Shown here: positions 42,429-53,099 of the stretch, piece by piece
Layout: each line of letters begins with the position of its first letter
Numbering within the stretch: position 1 is the first letter of the stretch
DNA from: an uncultured Ruminiclostridium sp.
Lineage (GTDB): Bacteria; Bacillota; Clostridia; Oscillospirales; Ruminococcaceae
DNA length: 64,000 nt
Direction of reading: 5' to 3'
Assembly: GCA_947594425.1 (NCBI GenBank)
Contig: CANQED010000002.1
Span: forward strand, 126,364-190,363
The notes under the pieces: generated by a model
Told to the model about the DNA's origin: nothing
What the model saw: the letters and a program-made list of their open reading frames with translations, nothing else
Databases searched by the model: none
Position numbers and translations under genes: made by a program

Positions 42429-43205
42429 TTATATAATAAACATACCGCCGCAAAGGACGGTTATCACAGCGTCGATAAGCCCGAGAGCAAAGCAGCCCAG
42501 CCCGCACAGCACCGAGCGTGATATGTATGTCGGGCAGTATTCTCTCGCCCTGCGCTCGGCAACTTTAGAATTAAGGCAGGAGAAAATGCACGCGGACATT
42601 TTCAGCGAAAGGCGGCACTGATACGAGATTATAAGTATCCCGAGCACCGACGACGGCACGACCAAGACCGCCGCGGCGGCGACCCCCGCCGAGCCGAACG
42701 CACCGACAAAGCACGCGGACGCCATCCCCGCGCCTATTCCTCTAAGCAGCGGCACAAGCACTATCACGGGCTGACCCACCGCGCAAAATCCGAAGAAAAA
42801 CGGCGCCGCCGCCCATATCAGCGCGCCGAAAAACGACGCCGAGGCGTTTTCAAAAAATCCGCCGTTTACCCTAAGCGCAAGATAGCTGTCCAGCACCTCG
42901 CGCGACAGCGAGCTGAACACCCCGTCGTATAGGAAAAAGCCCAAGACCGCCCCTATCGCCGCAATTATCAGCAATGCCGCGAATGCCGCCCTGCCCCTGC
43001 TTTGATGTCGGACGGAGGGTATGTAGATAGGTAGCTCGACAGGGGGCAAAACCTCGCCGCTTTTATCCTCGGGCTCGGTATCGGCGGAGACATCTGCGGA
43101 AGCGTCGGGCTCGTATATCCCGCCGCGCTCTTTGCCAAAATTCGTATCCGTCCAAAAGCCCGGCTCGGGTAATTTTTGCGATATCAATTCCATAGCTTTG
43201 ATCAT
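42429..43205 (-). CDS. SpoIIM-like stage II sporulation membrane protein
   Basis: GFFLYDGVFSSLSREVLDSYLALRVNGGFFENASASFFGALIWAAAPFFFGF, hydrophobic C-terminal TM segments. Confidence 0.6.
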   Translation of the reverse strand: MIKAMELISQKLPEPGFWTDTNFGKERGGIYEPDASADVSADTEPEDKSGEVLPPVELPIYIPSVRHQSRGRAAFAALLIIAAIGAVLGFFLYDGVFSSLSREVLDSYLALRVNGGFFENASASFFGALIWAAAPFFFGFCAVGQPVIVLVPLLRGIGAGMASACFVGAFGSAGVAAAAVLVVPSSVLGILIISYQCRLSLKMSACIFSCLNSKVAERRAREYCPTYISRSVLCGLGCFALGLIDAVITVLCGGMFII

Positions 43206-43328
43206 CCTTTCTGCGCTTGTCCTATCAAATAATATGCGCAGAATTCATGAATATGACTATGAAAAAATGTCCCCGTGTAATGCCTTCCACCCTTAGCGAA
43301 GAAGTCACAAAAACCGAATAGGATATCA

Positions 43329-43358
43329 AATCGGCGTGCCCGCTTGGGCACGCCGATT
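43329..43358. terminator. Strong hairpin in intergenic region
   Basis: AATCGGCGTGCCCgcttGGGCACGCCGATT. Confidence 0.7.
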
Positions 43359-43429
43359 TATATTTACAGCGGACAAATTGCTGTCCGACTGCCGCTCGTC
43401 TTGAGAGGTTGTATGTGCAGGATATTAGC

Positions 43430-43482
43430 TTACACATTCCTTTGCTGATTTTACATTCATTTTACAAACACACGATAACAAA
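43430..43482 (+). promoter_or_regulatory. Candidate Pho-box-like array upstream of pstS
   Basis: TTACAC 43430, TTACAT 43451, TTACAA 43462, ATAACA 43475; upstream of TATCAT/CATATA -10. Confidence 0.45.
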
Positions 43483-43551
43483 TTTGATTTTGCAGGGCTA
43501 TCATATAGCTGTACCCAAAAGGTAAATGAAAAAGCAAAGGAGAATTTTAAG

Positions 43552-44361
43552 ATGAAGAAGATTTTAACATTAGCACTTACCGCGGCTTTAGCGGTATCGA
43601 CGCTTGCCGGATGTTCCGGAAATCAGAAAAGCGGTACGGTCAACACCGACGGCTCGACCTCTATGGCGGACGTTATGGGGGCGCTGACTGAGGCTTTTAA
43701 GGGGAAAGAACCGAATATTACCGTCAACTACTCAGGCACGGGTTCGGGGTCGGGAATAAGCGGGGTGTTGGACGGCACCTGCGATATAGGACTTTCCAGC
43801 CGCGAGCTTAAACAGGAAGAGATGGACAAAGGCGCGGTCGCGCATATCGTCGCTTTAGACGGCGTTGCGGTCGTTTTGAACCCGAAGAACACCGTAACAG
43901 ATCTTACTACGGAGCAGATCGCGGATATCTTTACAGGTAAAATTTCAAGCTGGTCGGAGCTCGGCGGAGCGGACGCGCCGATTGCGATATACGGGCGTGA
44001 GGACGGTTCGGGGACACGCAGCGCGTTTGAAGAGATCGTTGGAGTCGAGGGTATGTGCGCATATACGAACGAATATGGCTCTACCGGCGATGTTATCGGA
44101 AATGTTGCCTCCAACGAAAATGCGATAGGCTATGCCTCTCTCTCCGCTGTGGACAGCAGCGTTACCGCCGCAAAGGTGAACGGCGTTACACCGAGCGAGG
44201 CTACAGTCAAGGACGGCAGCTACACTATCCAACGCCCGTTTGTGATGGTTACAAAGAAAGATGCACAGCTGTCCGAAGCGGCGCAGACATTCCTCGATTT
44301 TGCAATGAGTGAGGAAGCGGCGGAGTACATAGCGGCGGCGGGCGCAGTATATCCTAACTGA
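43552..44361 (+). CDS. pstS: Phosphate ABC transporter substrate-binding lipoprotein
   Basis: VSTLAGCSGN; NYSGTGSGSGISGVLDGTCDIGLSSR; REDGSGTRSAFEEI. Confidence 0.96.
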   Translation: MKKILTLALTAALAVSTLAGCSGNQKSGTVNTDGSTSMADVMGALTEAFKGKEPNITVNYSGTGSGSGISGVLDGTCDIGLSSRELKQEEMDKGAVAHIVALDGVAVVLNPKNTVTDLTTEQIADIFTGKISSWSELGGADAPIAIYGREDGSGTRSAFEEIVGVEGMCAYTNEYGSTGDVIGNVASNENAIGYASLSAVDSSVTAAKVNGVTPSEATVKDGSYTIQRPFVMVTKKDAQLSEAAQTFLDFAMSEEAAEYIAAAGAVYPN

Positions 44362-44362
44362 T

Positions 44363-45235
44363 ATGAAAAAAGCAAAATTAAAAGCGGTAGAGAGAGCCAT
44401 GCAGGTTCTCTTTACCCTATGCGGACTTGCGGCGGTCGGATTTGTGCTGCTTATCACCGTTTACCTTGTAATTTCTGGCATTCCGGCAATACAAAAAGTC
44501 GGTCTATTCGATTTCCTTTTCGGTCAGACCTGGGCGGCAAGTCAGGATCGGTACGGTATTTTTCCCCTTATCCTGACGTCCGTGTACGGTACGGCGGGAG
44601 CTATCGTGATAGGTGTGCCGATAGGCTTTTTCACGGCGGTATTTCTCGCTAAGGTCGCGCCGAAAAAGGTGGCGAATGTTATACGTCCCGCCGTGAGCCT
44701 TTTGGCGGGGATACCGTCGGTGGTATACGGACTTGTAGGTATGTGCGTGCTTGTGCCGGCGTTGCGAGAATGGCTTAATCTTCCCGCAGGGGACAGCCTT
44801 CTTGCGGCGATAATCGTCCTTGCTGTGATGATTTTGCCATCAGTTATTTCTCTTTCCGAAACCGCTTTAGAGGCGGTGCCGAAAGAATACGAGGAGGCGT
44901 CGCTCGCTCTCGGCGCGACAAAGCTGGACACGTATTTTCGCGTTTCGGCTCCCGCGGCAAAAAGCGGCATTGCGGCGGCGGTAGTTTTAGGTATAGGACG
45001 GGCTATCGGCGAGGCTATGGCAATTATGATGGTGGCGGGAAATGTCGCAAATATGCCGGAGCTTACCCGCTCGGTGAGATTTCTCACGACAGGTATTTCG
45101 ATAGAGCTTAACTATTCTCAGGACGGCAGCTTACAGCGGCAGGCGCTGTTTTCTATCGGACTTGTCCTGTTCCTCTTTACCATGCTGATAAATGCTTTTC
45201 TGAATCTCGTTTTGAAGAGAGAAAAGGAGCGCTGA
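44363..45235 (+). CDS. pstC: Phosphate ABC transporter permease
   Basis: LLAGIPSVVYGLVGMCVLVPAL; GIGRAIGEAMAIMMVAGN. Confidence 0.95.
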   Translation: MKKAKLKAVERAMQVLFTLCGLAAVGFVLLITVYLVISGIPAIQKVGLFDFLFGQTWAASQDRYGIFPLILTSVYGTAGAIVIGVPIGFFTAVFLAKVAPKKVANVIRPAVSLLAGIPSVVYGLVGMCVLVPALREWLNLPAGDSLLAAIIVLAVMILPSVISLSETALEAVPKEYEEASLALGATKLDTYFRVSAPAAKSGIAAAVVLGIGRAIGEAMAIMMVAGNVANMPELTRSVRFLTTGISIELNYSQDGSLQRQALFSIGLVLFLFTMLINAFLNLVLKREKER

Positions 45236-45236
45236 T

Positions 45237-46076
45237 ATGAGACGAAAAGTATATGAGATAATAGGTCGGGTCCTTTTATACGGCTGTGCGGCGATAACTA
45301 TCGGACTGCTGCTGTTTCTTATCGCGTATATCCTTTTTCGGGGTGTCGGCGGGATAAGCTGGCAGTTTTTATCCACCTCGGAAAGCGTCATAAACGGCAC
45401 AATAGGTATTCTTCCCGCGATAGAAAACACGCTTTTTGTAATACTGGTATCCCTTGTCATAGCGCTTCCGTTAGGCGTGGGCGCGGCGATTTATCTGACA
45501 GAATACGCAAAAAACAAACGGTTTGTCGCGGTCATCGAGTTTGCCTCGGAAACTCTCGCGGGTATCCCGTCGATAATTTACGCGCTTGTCGGGGTAATTA
45601 TCTTCTGCACCGCGCTGAAACTGCAAAAGACGCTGCTGTCAGGGTCGCTGACGTTAGTAATCATGATTTTGCCGACGATAATACGCTCAACTCAGGAGAG
45701 CCTTAAAACCGTACCGCAAAGCTATCGCGAGGGCGCTTTGGGGCTTGGCAGCGGAAAATGGCACATGATACGCACGGTCGTGCTGCCGTCCTCTATTGAG
45801 GGAATAGTGACGGGGTGTATTCTTGCTGTCGGTCGTGTGGTGGGCGAAAGCGCGGTGCTGATGTATACGGCGGGTATGAGTATGGCAATGCAGAGCTTTT
45901 CCATTGACAGCATAACCGGCGCTTCGGGTGCTACACTGACCGTCGCACTTTATCATTACGCCAAGGAAAACGCGGATTTTCAGGTCGCGTTTTCAATAGC
46001 GACGATACTTTTGATACTTACCGTGCTTATCAATTTTGCTGCAGCATTTCTCGGCAAAAAGCTGAAAAGGAGCTGA
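45237..46076 (+). CDS. pstA: Phosphate ABC transporter permease
   Basis: ETLAGIPSIIYALVGVI; AVGRVVGESAVLMYTAG. Confidence 0.95.
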   Translation: MRRKVYEIIGRVLLYGCAAITIGLLLFLIAYILFRGVGGISWQFLSTSESVINGTIGILPAIENTLFVILVSLVIALPLGVGAAIYLTEYAKNKRFVAVIEFASETLAGIPSIIYALVGVIIFCTALKLQKTLLSGSLTLVIMILPTIIRSTQESLKTVPQSYREGALGLGSGKWHMIRTVVLPSSIEGIVTGCILAVGRVVGESAVLMYTAGMSMAMQSFSIDSITGASGATLTVALYHYAKENADFQVAFSIATILLILTVLINFAAAFLGKKLKRS

Positions 46077-46079
46077 ATT

Positions 46080-46838
46080 ATGACTGACACTGTAATTTCT
46101 GCAAAGCATTTAGACTTTTACTACGGCGAGACCCACGCTCTAAAGGACATCTGCCTTGATATTCCCGAGCATAATATTACAGCGCTGATAGGTCCCTCGG
46201 GCTGCGGAAAATCTACATTTTTACGAACTATCAACCGTATGAACGACCTTATAGAGGGTGTAAGAGTGACAGGCTCGCTTTCATATCGCAAAGAGGAAAT
46301 ATATGCCGCGGGTCGTGATGTGACGGCTCTTCGCAAGAATATCGGCATGGTGTTTCAAAAGCCCAACCCGTTCCCGATGTCGATATATGACAACGTGGCG
46401 TACGGACCGCGTACTCACGGTATCCGTGCAAAAGCAAAGCTTGACGAAATCGTCGAACAGTCGCTGCGGGACGCGGCTATTTGGGACGAGGTAAAAGACA
46501 GGCTTAAAAAGAATGCACTTGGGCTGTCCGGCGGACAGCAGCAAAGGCTTTGTATTGCCCGCGCGTTAGCGGTAAAACCCGACGTACTTCTTATGGACGA
46601 GTCCACCTCGGCGCTCGACCCTATCTCTACCTCCAAAATTGAAGATTTAGCTATGGAGCTAAAAAAGGATTACACTATCGTAATAGTCACTCACAATATG
46701 CAGCAGGCGGTGAGGATATCGGATAGAACAGCGTTTTTCCTTTTGGGAGAGCTGATAGAGTACGGCGACACCGAGAAAATGTTCTCTCAGCCGGAGGACA
46801 AGCGCACCGAGGACTATATCACGGGGAGGTTCGGATAA
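46080..46838 (+). CDS. pstB: Phosphate ABC transporter ATP-binding protein
   Basis: [57 protein letters not shown]. Confidence 0.97.
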   Translation: MTDTVISAKHLDFYYGETHALKDICLDIPEHNITALIGPSGCGKSTFLRTINRMNDLIEGVRVTGSLSYRKEEIYAAGRDVTALRKNIGMVFQKPNPFPMSIYDNVAYGPRTHGIRAKAKLDEIVEQSLRDAAIWDEVKDRLKKNALGLSGGQQQRLCIARALAVKPDVLLMDESTSALDPISTSKIEDLAMELKKDYTIVIVTHNMQQAVRISDRTAFFLLGELIEYGDTEKMFSQPEDKRTEDYITGRFG

Positions 46839-47494
46839 TGAGAACAAAATTCGACGAGCAGCTTAATACTTTGGGGCAGGAGCTTATCAAAATGGGCTCG
46901 CTGTGCGAGGAGGTCATTTCTCTGGCGGCGTCCGCTCTTATTCAAAAGGACGACGCGCTTGCGGCGAAGATTGCCCCGCTCGACCACGAGATAGACGAAA
47001 AGGAACGTCAGATCGAATCTATGTGTCTGCGGCTTTTACTACAGCAACAGCCTGTGGCGCGGGATCTCAGACAAATTTCCGCCGCCTTAAAAATGATAAC
47101 CGATATGGAGCGTATAGGCGATCAGGCGGAGGAAATAGCTGAGATACTGCCGTTTCTTAATGATAGGACATTACCCGAACATATCAAAATTCGTGAAATG
47201 GCAAAGGCGACGATAAAAATGGTAACCGACAGCGTGGACGCTTATGTAAAGCAGGACACGACCATTGCCGAGGCGGTCATTTCCTCCGACGACATCGTGG
47301 ACGATTATTTCAAGGATATTAAAAGCAGTCTTATCTCGCTTATCGCACAAAATTCCACCGAGGGGGAATATGCCCTTGACCTTTTGATGGTGGCAAAATA
47401 TTTTGAACGAATAGGAGATCATGCCACAAATATTGCAGAATGGGTGTTGTTTTCCGTCACAGGAGAAAAAAGCATACAGCCCCCGACAGGTTGA
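46838..47494 (+). CDS. phoU: Phosphate signalling complex protein PhoU
   Basis: RDLRQISAALKMITDMERIGDQAEEIAEI; AKYFERIGDHATNIAEWV. Confidence 0.96.
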   Translation: MRTKFDEQLNTLGQELIKMGSLCEEVISLAASALIQKDDALAAKIAPLDHEIDEKERQIESMCLRLLLQQQPVARDLRQISAALKMITDMERIGDQAEEIAEILPFLNDRTLPEHIKIREMAKATIKMVTDSVDAYVKQDTTIAEAVISSDDIVDDYFKDIKSSLISLIAQNSTEGEYALDLLMVAKYFERIGDHATNIAEWVLFSVTGEKSIQPPTG

Positions 47495-47572
47495 AAAAAG
47501 CATGAAAATGTGCTATGATAATATGGGCTTGTGCAGGCGGTCCTTTGCCTGCTTTTCATTTCTTGAAAGGAA

Positions 47573-48250
47573 GTGAATATATTGATCTACTGCGTTGAAG
47601 ATGACAGCGGTATCCGTGACTTAATGATATATACCTTGAACGCCGCAGGCTTTGAGGCAAAGGGGTTTTCGGACGGAGCGTCCTTTTGGGAGGCGCTGCG
47701 TGAGTTTACCCCGGAGCTTGTGCTTCTTGATATTATGCTCCCCGGAGAGGACGGTATCAGTATCTTGAAACGGCTGAGGGAAAGCGGCAATAATGTGCCT
47801 GTTATTATGGCTACTGCCAAAGGGACCGAATATGACAAGGTGATAGGGCTTGACCTCGGCGCGGACGATTATCTTGCAAAGCCTTTCGGCATGATGGAAA
47901 TGCTGTCCCGCGTAAAAGCGGTGCTCCGCCGTGTTTCTCATGTTTGTCAAAGTGAGGTGTTATTGCACAGCGGTATACAGATGGACACGGCACAGCACAT
48001 TGTAACAGCGGACGGAACAAGGATAGAGCTTACCTATAAGGAATATGAGCTGCTGCGAAAATTTATGGAAAATCCCGGACGGGTGTTTACACGCGACCAA
48101 CTTCTCACAAGTATATGGGGCAACTCTTATATCGGAGAGACCCGCACGGTGGACGTTCATATCGGCACACTGAGGACAAAGCTGGGACGCTGCGGCGACT
48201 GCATTGAGACCGTGCGCGGCGTAGGTTATCGGTTAGGGGCGGAGAAATGA
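47573..48250 (+). CDS. phoB: PhoB-family response regulator
   Basis: Receiver LVLLDIMLPGEDGISIL plus winged-helix TYKEYELLRKFMENPGRVFTRDQLL; GTG start. Confidence 0.9.
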   Translation: MNILIYCVEDDSGIRDLMIYTLNAAGFEAKGFSDGASFWEALREFTPELVLLDIMLPGEDGISILKRLRESGNNVPVIMATAKGTEYDKVIGLDLGADDYLAKPFGMMEMLSRVKAVLRRVSHVCQSEVLLHSGIQMDTAQHIVTADGTRIELTYKEYELLRKFMENPGRVFTRDQLLTSIWGNSYIGETRTVDVHIGTLRTKLGRCGDCIETVRGVGYRLGAEK

Positions 48251-49914
48251 CAAAACGAATTTTCAGGTCTATATGTCTTGTGGCGATAGCGGTTTTTCTT
48301 GCCTGTGTAGTGCTCTTTCTCTGTGTGCTTTATGATTATTTCGGAAATGTTCAGCAAAACGGATTAAAGACGCAGACAGAGCTTGCGGCGCAGGGAGTCG
48401 AGGCTGTCGGCGCGGAATATTTTGAGGGACTTATTACAAAAGATTACCGTATCTCATGGATAAGCGCGGACGGAAAAGTGCTTTACGACAGCGAAGCGGA
48501 CTTGTCCGAAATGGAAAATCACCTTGAACGCGAGGAGATAAAGGAGGCGCTTGAATCAGGCTACGGCGAAAGCTCGCGCTACTCATCGACGCTTATGGAA
48601 CGCACGCTTTACAGCGCAAAAAGGCTGTCCGACGGAACAGTAGTCCGCCTTTCTGTCGCTCAAAGCACGCTCTTGATGCTGCTTCTCGGAATGCTGCAGC
48701 CTCTTGCGGTGATAATCCTTATCGCAATTGTGCTGTCGATGTTTTTAGCGTCGCGGTTGTCGAAGAAAATAGTAAAGCCGCTTAACAGCCTTGACCTTGA
48801 CGACCCGCTTTCAAACGAGGGATATGACGAATTGTCACCGCTGCTCCGCCGTATAGATACCCAGCAGCGGCAAATCAAAAATCAAGCTGACGAACTCAGA
48901 AAAAGGCAGGAAGAATTTGAAGCCGTTACCGAAAATATGTCGGAGGGGATAGTTGTCCTTAATACAAAAGGCGTGATCCTCAGCATAAACCGCGCGGCGG
49001 AAAAGCTTTTTGACGCTTCACATGACCGCGTCGGGCAGCATATGCTGTCTATCAATCGCAGCGCCGAAATATCCGAACTTCTTTCTCAAATAGAAAAAGG
49101 CGTCCGTGCGGAGAAAACGCTTGAATTGAAAGGCAGAAAATACCGATTAGATATAAGCCCTGTATCGGAGGATGAAAAAGTTACCGGCGCTGTGCTTTTA
49201 ATGCTCGATGTTACGGAAAAAGAGCAGGCGGAGCAAATGCGCCGAGAACTTACCGCTAATGTTTCCCACGAGCTCAAAACGCCTTTGCATACCATCGCGG
49301 GGTGCGCGGAGCTTTTGGAAAACGGCATGGTGCGCCCCGAAGATACGGCGAGGTTCTATTCTCAAATCAGCAATGAAACCGCCCGCATGATCGCTTTGGT
49401 GGAAGATATTATACGCCTTTCCCATTTGGACGAGGGTGCGGAGGATATAAAGCGGGAGCGCGTCGATCTTTACGAGCTTGCTGCCCAAACGGTGAAGTCG
49501 CTTTCCCACGAGGCGGAAAATGTCGGTGTTTCCGTCAGCATTGAGGGTGAAAACGCTGTAGTATATGGCATACCGCAGCTTCTTGAAAGCATTGTTTATA
49601 ACCTCACGGACAACGCGATAAAATATAACCGTCAGGGCGGAATGGTAAAAGTATCGGTAGAACGCCTTTCGGATGGCGTCCGCCTCACGGTATCCGATAC
49701 GGGGATCGGTATTCCGCCCGAACATCAAGAGCGCATTTTCGAGCGGTTCTACCGAGTAGACAAGAGCCGTTCAAAAGAGCTTGGCGGCACCGGCTTGGGA
49801 TTATCCATCGTCAAACACGCAGCAAGACTTCATAATGCGAAAATAGAACTGCAAAGCGTTGAGGGAGAGGGCACGAAGGTAAAGGTCACTTTCCCGACAG
49901 CAGAGGATGAATAA
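48247..49914 (+). CDS. phoR: PhoR-family sensor histidine kinase
   Basis: NVSHELKTPLHTIAGCAELL; DNAIKYN; DTGIGIPPEHQERIFERFYRVDKSRSKELGGTGLGLSIVKH. Confidence 0.92.
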   Translation: MTKRIFRSICLVAIAVFLACVVLFLCVLYDYFGNVQQNGLKTQTELAAQGVEAVGAEYFEGLITKDYRISWISADGKVLYDSEADLSEMENHLEREEIKEALESGYGESSRYSSTLMERTLYSAKRLSDGTVVRLSVAQSTLLMLLLGMLQPLAVIILIAIVLSMFLASRLSKKIVKPLNSLDLDDPLSNEGYDELSPLLRRIDTQQRQIKNQADELRKRQEEFEAVTENMSEGIVVLNTKGVILSINRAAEKLFDASHDRVGQHMLSINRSAEISELLSQIEKGVRAEKTLELKGRKYRLDISPVSEDEKVTGAVLLMLDVTEKEQAEQMRRELTANVSHELKTPLHTIAGCAELLENGMVRPEDTARFYSQISNETARMIALVEDIIRLSHLDEGAEDIKRERVDLYELAAQTVKSLSHEAENVGVSVSIEGENAVVYGIPQLLESIVYNLTDNAIKYNRQGGMVKVSVERLSDGVRLTVSDTGIGIPPEHQERIFERFYRVDKSRSKELGGTGLGLSIVKHAARLHNAKIELQSVEGEGTKVKVTFPTAEDE

Positions 49915-49934
49915 TGTAGAATATAAAATTCAAA

Positions 49935-49957
49935 GACCGCGGCGATAGAACGCGGTC
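49935..49957 (+). terminator. Terminator-like hairpin after phoR
   Basis: GACCGCGgcgatagaaCGCGGTC. Confidence 0.6.
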
Positions 49958-49982
49958 TTATAAGATTTATTACATTTTGTAT

Positions 49983-50020
49983 GGAATGGATTTTAGAGTT
50001 TGTTTCTAAAATTCATTCCA
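49983..50020. repeat. Long inverted repeat
   Basis: TGGAATGgATTTTAGAgtttgttTCTAAAATtCATTCCA. Confidence 0.65.
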
Positions 50021-50061
50021 TATTTACATTTTTATATCGGTTATGTTAAGATAATTACCAT

Positions 50062-50658
50062 TCAAAATCGAAAGGAGAAATGTAAATTGCCGAAATTAAG
50101 TACGATAAGTTGTGTGGAAGCTGAACCGCTGAAACGGATATAATTTGTGGCGGTCAACCTTATCACGCAAGGACTGTTCATTCCTACTTCTATCATGTAC
50201 TCGAAAAGCGCCTCCGGACGGATAGCTTTACCAAATTCGATCGCTTCCTCGGGCTCAAGAGCATTGCCCGTGTCGGTTATAGGCGAGCCTATCTTCTTTT
50301 GCCGGCTTTTATTGAATATCTGATCACGGTCCGCCAGAAGTATATTGCTGACCAGATCCTCTATCCTCGCGGTGTGCCAGAGCTGCCACACCATAGGCAC
50401 CCTGTCAGCGCCGGCATAGTGAAGATCGGTCTCCCACGGCTGTCTTGGCACAAGGTCATTTTGGTGACCAGCAAGTATATACTCCGCCACATAGTCCGCC
50501 ATGGTTTTCTCGCTTCCGCCGGACACGCACGCCGGGTGCACAAGCGCGTGAAGCTGAAGTGCCAGAGATTTTACCTTCTCGGGGTCTCTCTTATCTAACG
50601 CCTCATGGAAAGCGGAGTTGACTGTATTGTAATTATCATAGAATTTCTGCTTAGTCAT
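50062..50658 (-). CDS. Hypothetical 198-aa protein, possibly DinB-like
   Basis: MTKQKFYDNYNTVNSAFHEALDKRDPEKVKSLALQLHALVHP...; fold inference tentative. Confidence 0.55.
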   Translation of the reverse strand: MTKQKFYDNYNTVNSAFHEALDKRDPEKVKSLALQLHALVHPACVSGGSEKTMADYVAEYILAGHQNDLVPRQPWETDLHYAGADRVPMVWQLWHTARIEDLVSNILLADRDQIFNKSRQKKIGSPITDTGNALEPEEAIEFGKAIRPEALFEYMIEVGMNSPCVIRLTATNYIRFSGSASTQLIVLNFGNLHFSFRF

Positions 50659-50898
50659 GGTGGTTGCTCCCTTTAGATTTTGATTTGTTAAGATAAATTA
50701 TATCAGCCGCGCAAGGGAATGTCAAGAGCTTTAGAACGAGGCGAAAAGCCGATATTCATAAAGTATTACTTACAGCGATAAATGATTCGAAAAGCCCAAA
50801 AAGTATTCATGAACTTGTGGCAATACGATTATTATACATTACACTTTTGAGTGCGACAAGGAGTTCATAGAGAGGAAATTTTGACGCTTCACATAACA

Positions 50899-50931
50899 CA
50901 TCTCCCTCAAGGAATTACCTTGAGGGAGATG
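50899..50931. repeat. Perfect 14-bp-stem hairpin
   Basis: CATCTCCCTCAAGGaattaCCTTGAGGGAGATG. Confidence 0.7.
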
Positions 50932-51002
50932 GATAAATCTTAATTCTCCGTTAATGATATCACGCTAAACTCACGGGGACATTGTTATTATCTCAAGCTA
51001 TA

Positions 51003-53081
51003 TCAGCGGGTAATCTTCACGCTCACGCAGCTTGTGCCGCTCAAGCTTTCGCTGAGCTTGTCGGGCTGGCAAACTCCCGCATACAGCGTGAACGCGTCGG
51101 AGTATACGCCGCGCTCGCCGTTTTCGTCAACGTCGGTGAGCATATCCTTATCGAAAGGCACTTCTACGGTCTTTTCCTCCCCCGCCATAAGGCTAACTCG
51201 CATAAAGCCGCAAAGGCTGTGGCGCGGCAGGGCGTATTTTCCCTCGCTCTTAATGTATAATTGCACGACCTCTTCGGTATCTCTGCCGCCGCAGTTTTTG
51301 ACCGTGACCTTAGCGGTATCGCCGAGATATTCAAGCCCGGTACACTCTACCCGCGAATACGTCAACCCATAGCCGAACGGGAAAAGAATATTCTCGTCGG
51401 TAAAGCGATAGCTCCTGCCGCGCATAGAATAATCCTCAAAGTCGGGCAGCTTCTCGCTGTCGGCGTAAAATGTCACCGGCAATTTACCCGACGGGGACAC
51501 GTCGCCGAAAAGTATACGCGCAAGCGCCGTGCCGCCCTCGCTCCCGGGGTACCACACATGGATAAGCGCGTCGGGATCATACTGTATATTTATCGAGCTG
51601 CCCGCCGCGCACACTATCACAGTGGGCTTTTGAAGCTCGGATATAAGCTGAATTAAGCGGCGCTGACTTTCGGGCAGGAGCAGATCTTTTTTATCTCCGG
51701 AGGAAAACTCGTTGCCGGTGTCGCCCTCTTCTCCCTCGATAGTCGCGTCAAGTCCTACGCACAATATCACCGCGTCCGCATTTTCTGCGGCGGCAAGCGC
51801 CTCGGCGTATCTGTCGCCCGCTAACGCAAGTCCCGATATACGGTCCTTATAAAGGTGGCAGCCCTCGGCATAGAGCACCCGCCCCTTAAATCTTTCGGTT
51901 ATCCCGCGCAAAAATGTGACGTACCCGTCCGCACGCCCGCAATAATTGCCCTCTAGCGCGGCGGTGCTGTCGGCGTTAGGTCCTATCACGGCGATAGTTT
52001 TGAGCTTATTCTCGTCGAGCGGGAGTATGCCGTTATTTTTAAGCATTACCATACTGCGCTCGGCGCTGAGCTCGTTTTCTCTCTTATGCTCGGGGCAGGA
52101 TATGACGGTATACGGTATACTGTCGTATTCGCACTCGTCGTCAAACATACCGAGCAATATCCTTGTGCGCAAAACATGCACGCAGGCGCGGCGTATGTCC
52201 TCTTTAGTGATAAGTCCCTCGTCAAGTGCCGCGAGCAAATTCATATACGTACAGCCGCAATTTACATCGCAGCCCGCCTTTAGCGCCATAGCTGCCGACT
52301 CGGTCGGAGTGGCGGTGACGTGGTGGTTCTCGTGAAAATCTCTTATTGCCCAGCAGTCTGATACAAAATACCCGTCAAAGCCCCATTCTTTAAGCTTTTG
52401 CATAAGGGTATCGCTCGCGCAAGCGGGCTCGCCGTTTACACGATTATACGCCCCCATAACGCCCTGCACCTTAGCGTCCTTTATCAGCGCCCTGAACGCG
52501 GGGAGATAGGTCTGCTCCATCTCTTGCTTGGACACCTTAGCGTCAAATTCGTGGCGCAATGCCTCGGGGCCGCTGTGTACCGCGAAATGCTTAGCGCAGG
52601 CGGTGGCGCGGAGGACTTTTCCCTCGCCCTGAAGCCCCCTTACATACGCTGAGCCGAGACTTGCCGTAAGATACGGGTCCTCGCCGTAGGTCTCGTGACC
52701 CCTGCCCCAGCGCGGATCGCGAAAGATATTGATATTAGGCGACCATATGGTAAGCCCCTTATAGATATCGCGGTCGCCGCGCCTTGAACAGGCGTTGTAT
52801 TTAGCGCGCGCCTCTATCGAGGTTATCTCGGCTATGCGGCGCACGGTTTCGGTATCGAATGCCGCCGCAAGACCTATCGCCTGCGGGAAAACCGTAGACG
52901 TGCCCGCGCGCGCAAGCCCGTGCAGCCCCTCGTTCCACCAGTTATAGGCGGGTATGCCGAGCCGCTCTACCGCGGGCGCGTCGTATCTCAGCTGTGCCGC
53001 CTGCTCCTCGGTGGTAAGCTCGTCAGCGAGCGTCTCGGCGCGATCATGTGCGCTCAAAGTCTTGTCAAGATATTTTTTCAT
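51003..53081 (-). CDS. Glycoside hydrolase family 3 (beta-glucosidase/xylosidase)
   Basis: GIPAYNWWNEGLHGLARAGTSTVFPQAIGLAAAFD; DGYFVSDCWAI. Confidence 0.95.
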   Translation of the reverse strand: MKKYLDKTLSAHDRAETLADELTTEEQAAQLRYDAPAVERLGIPAYNWWNEGLHGLARAGTSTVFPQAIGLAAAFDTETVRRIAEITSIEARAKYNACSRRGDRDIYKGLTIWSPNINIFRDPRWGRGHETYGEDPYLTASLGSAYVRGLQGEGKVLRATACAKHFAVHSGPEALRHEFDAKVSKQEMEQTYLPAFRALIKDAKVQGVMGAYNRVNGEPACASDTLMQKLKEWGFDGYFVSDCWAIRDFHENHHVTATPTESAAMALKAGCDVNCGCTYMNLLAALDEGLITKEDIRRACVHVLRTRILLGMFDDECEYDSIPYTVISCPEHKRENELSAERSMVMLKNNGILPLDENKLKTIAVIGPNADSTAALEGNYCGRADGYVTFLRGITERFKGRVLYAEGCHLYKDRISGLALAGDRYAEALAAAENADAVILCVGLDATIEGEEGDTGNEFSSGDKKDLLLPESQRRLIQLISELQKPTVIVCAAGSSINIQYDPDALIHVWYPGSEGGTALARILFGDVSPSGKLPVTFYADSEKLPDFEDYSMRGRSYRFTDENILFPFGYGLTYSRVECTGLEYLGDTAKVTVKNCGGRDTEEVVQLYIKSEGKYALPRHSLCGFMRVSLMAGEEKTVEVPFDKDMLTDVDENGERGVYSDAFTLYAGVCQPDKLSESLSGTSCVSVKITR

Positions 53082-53099
53082 ATGCTTTCCCCTATAATT

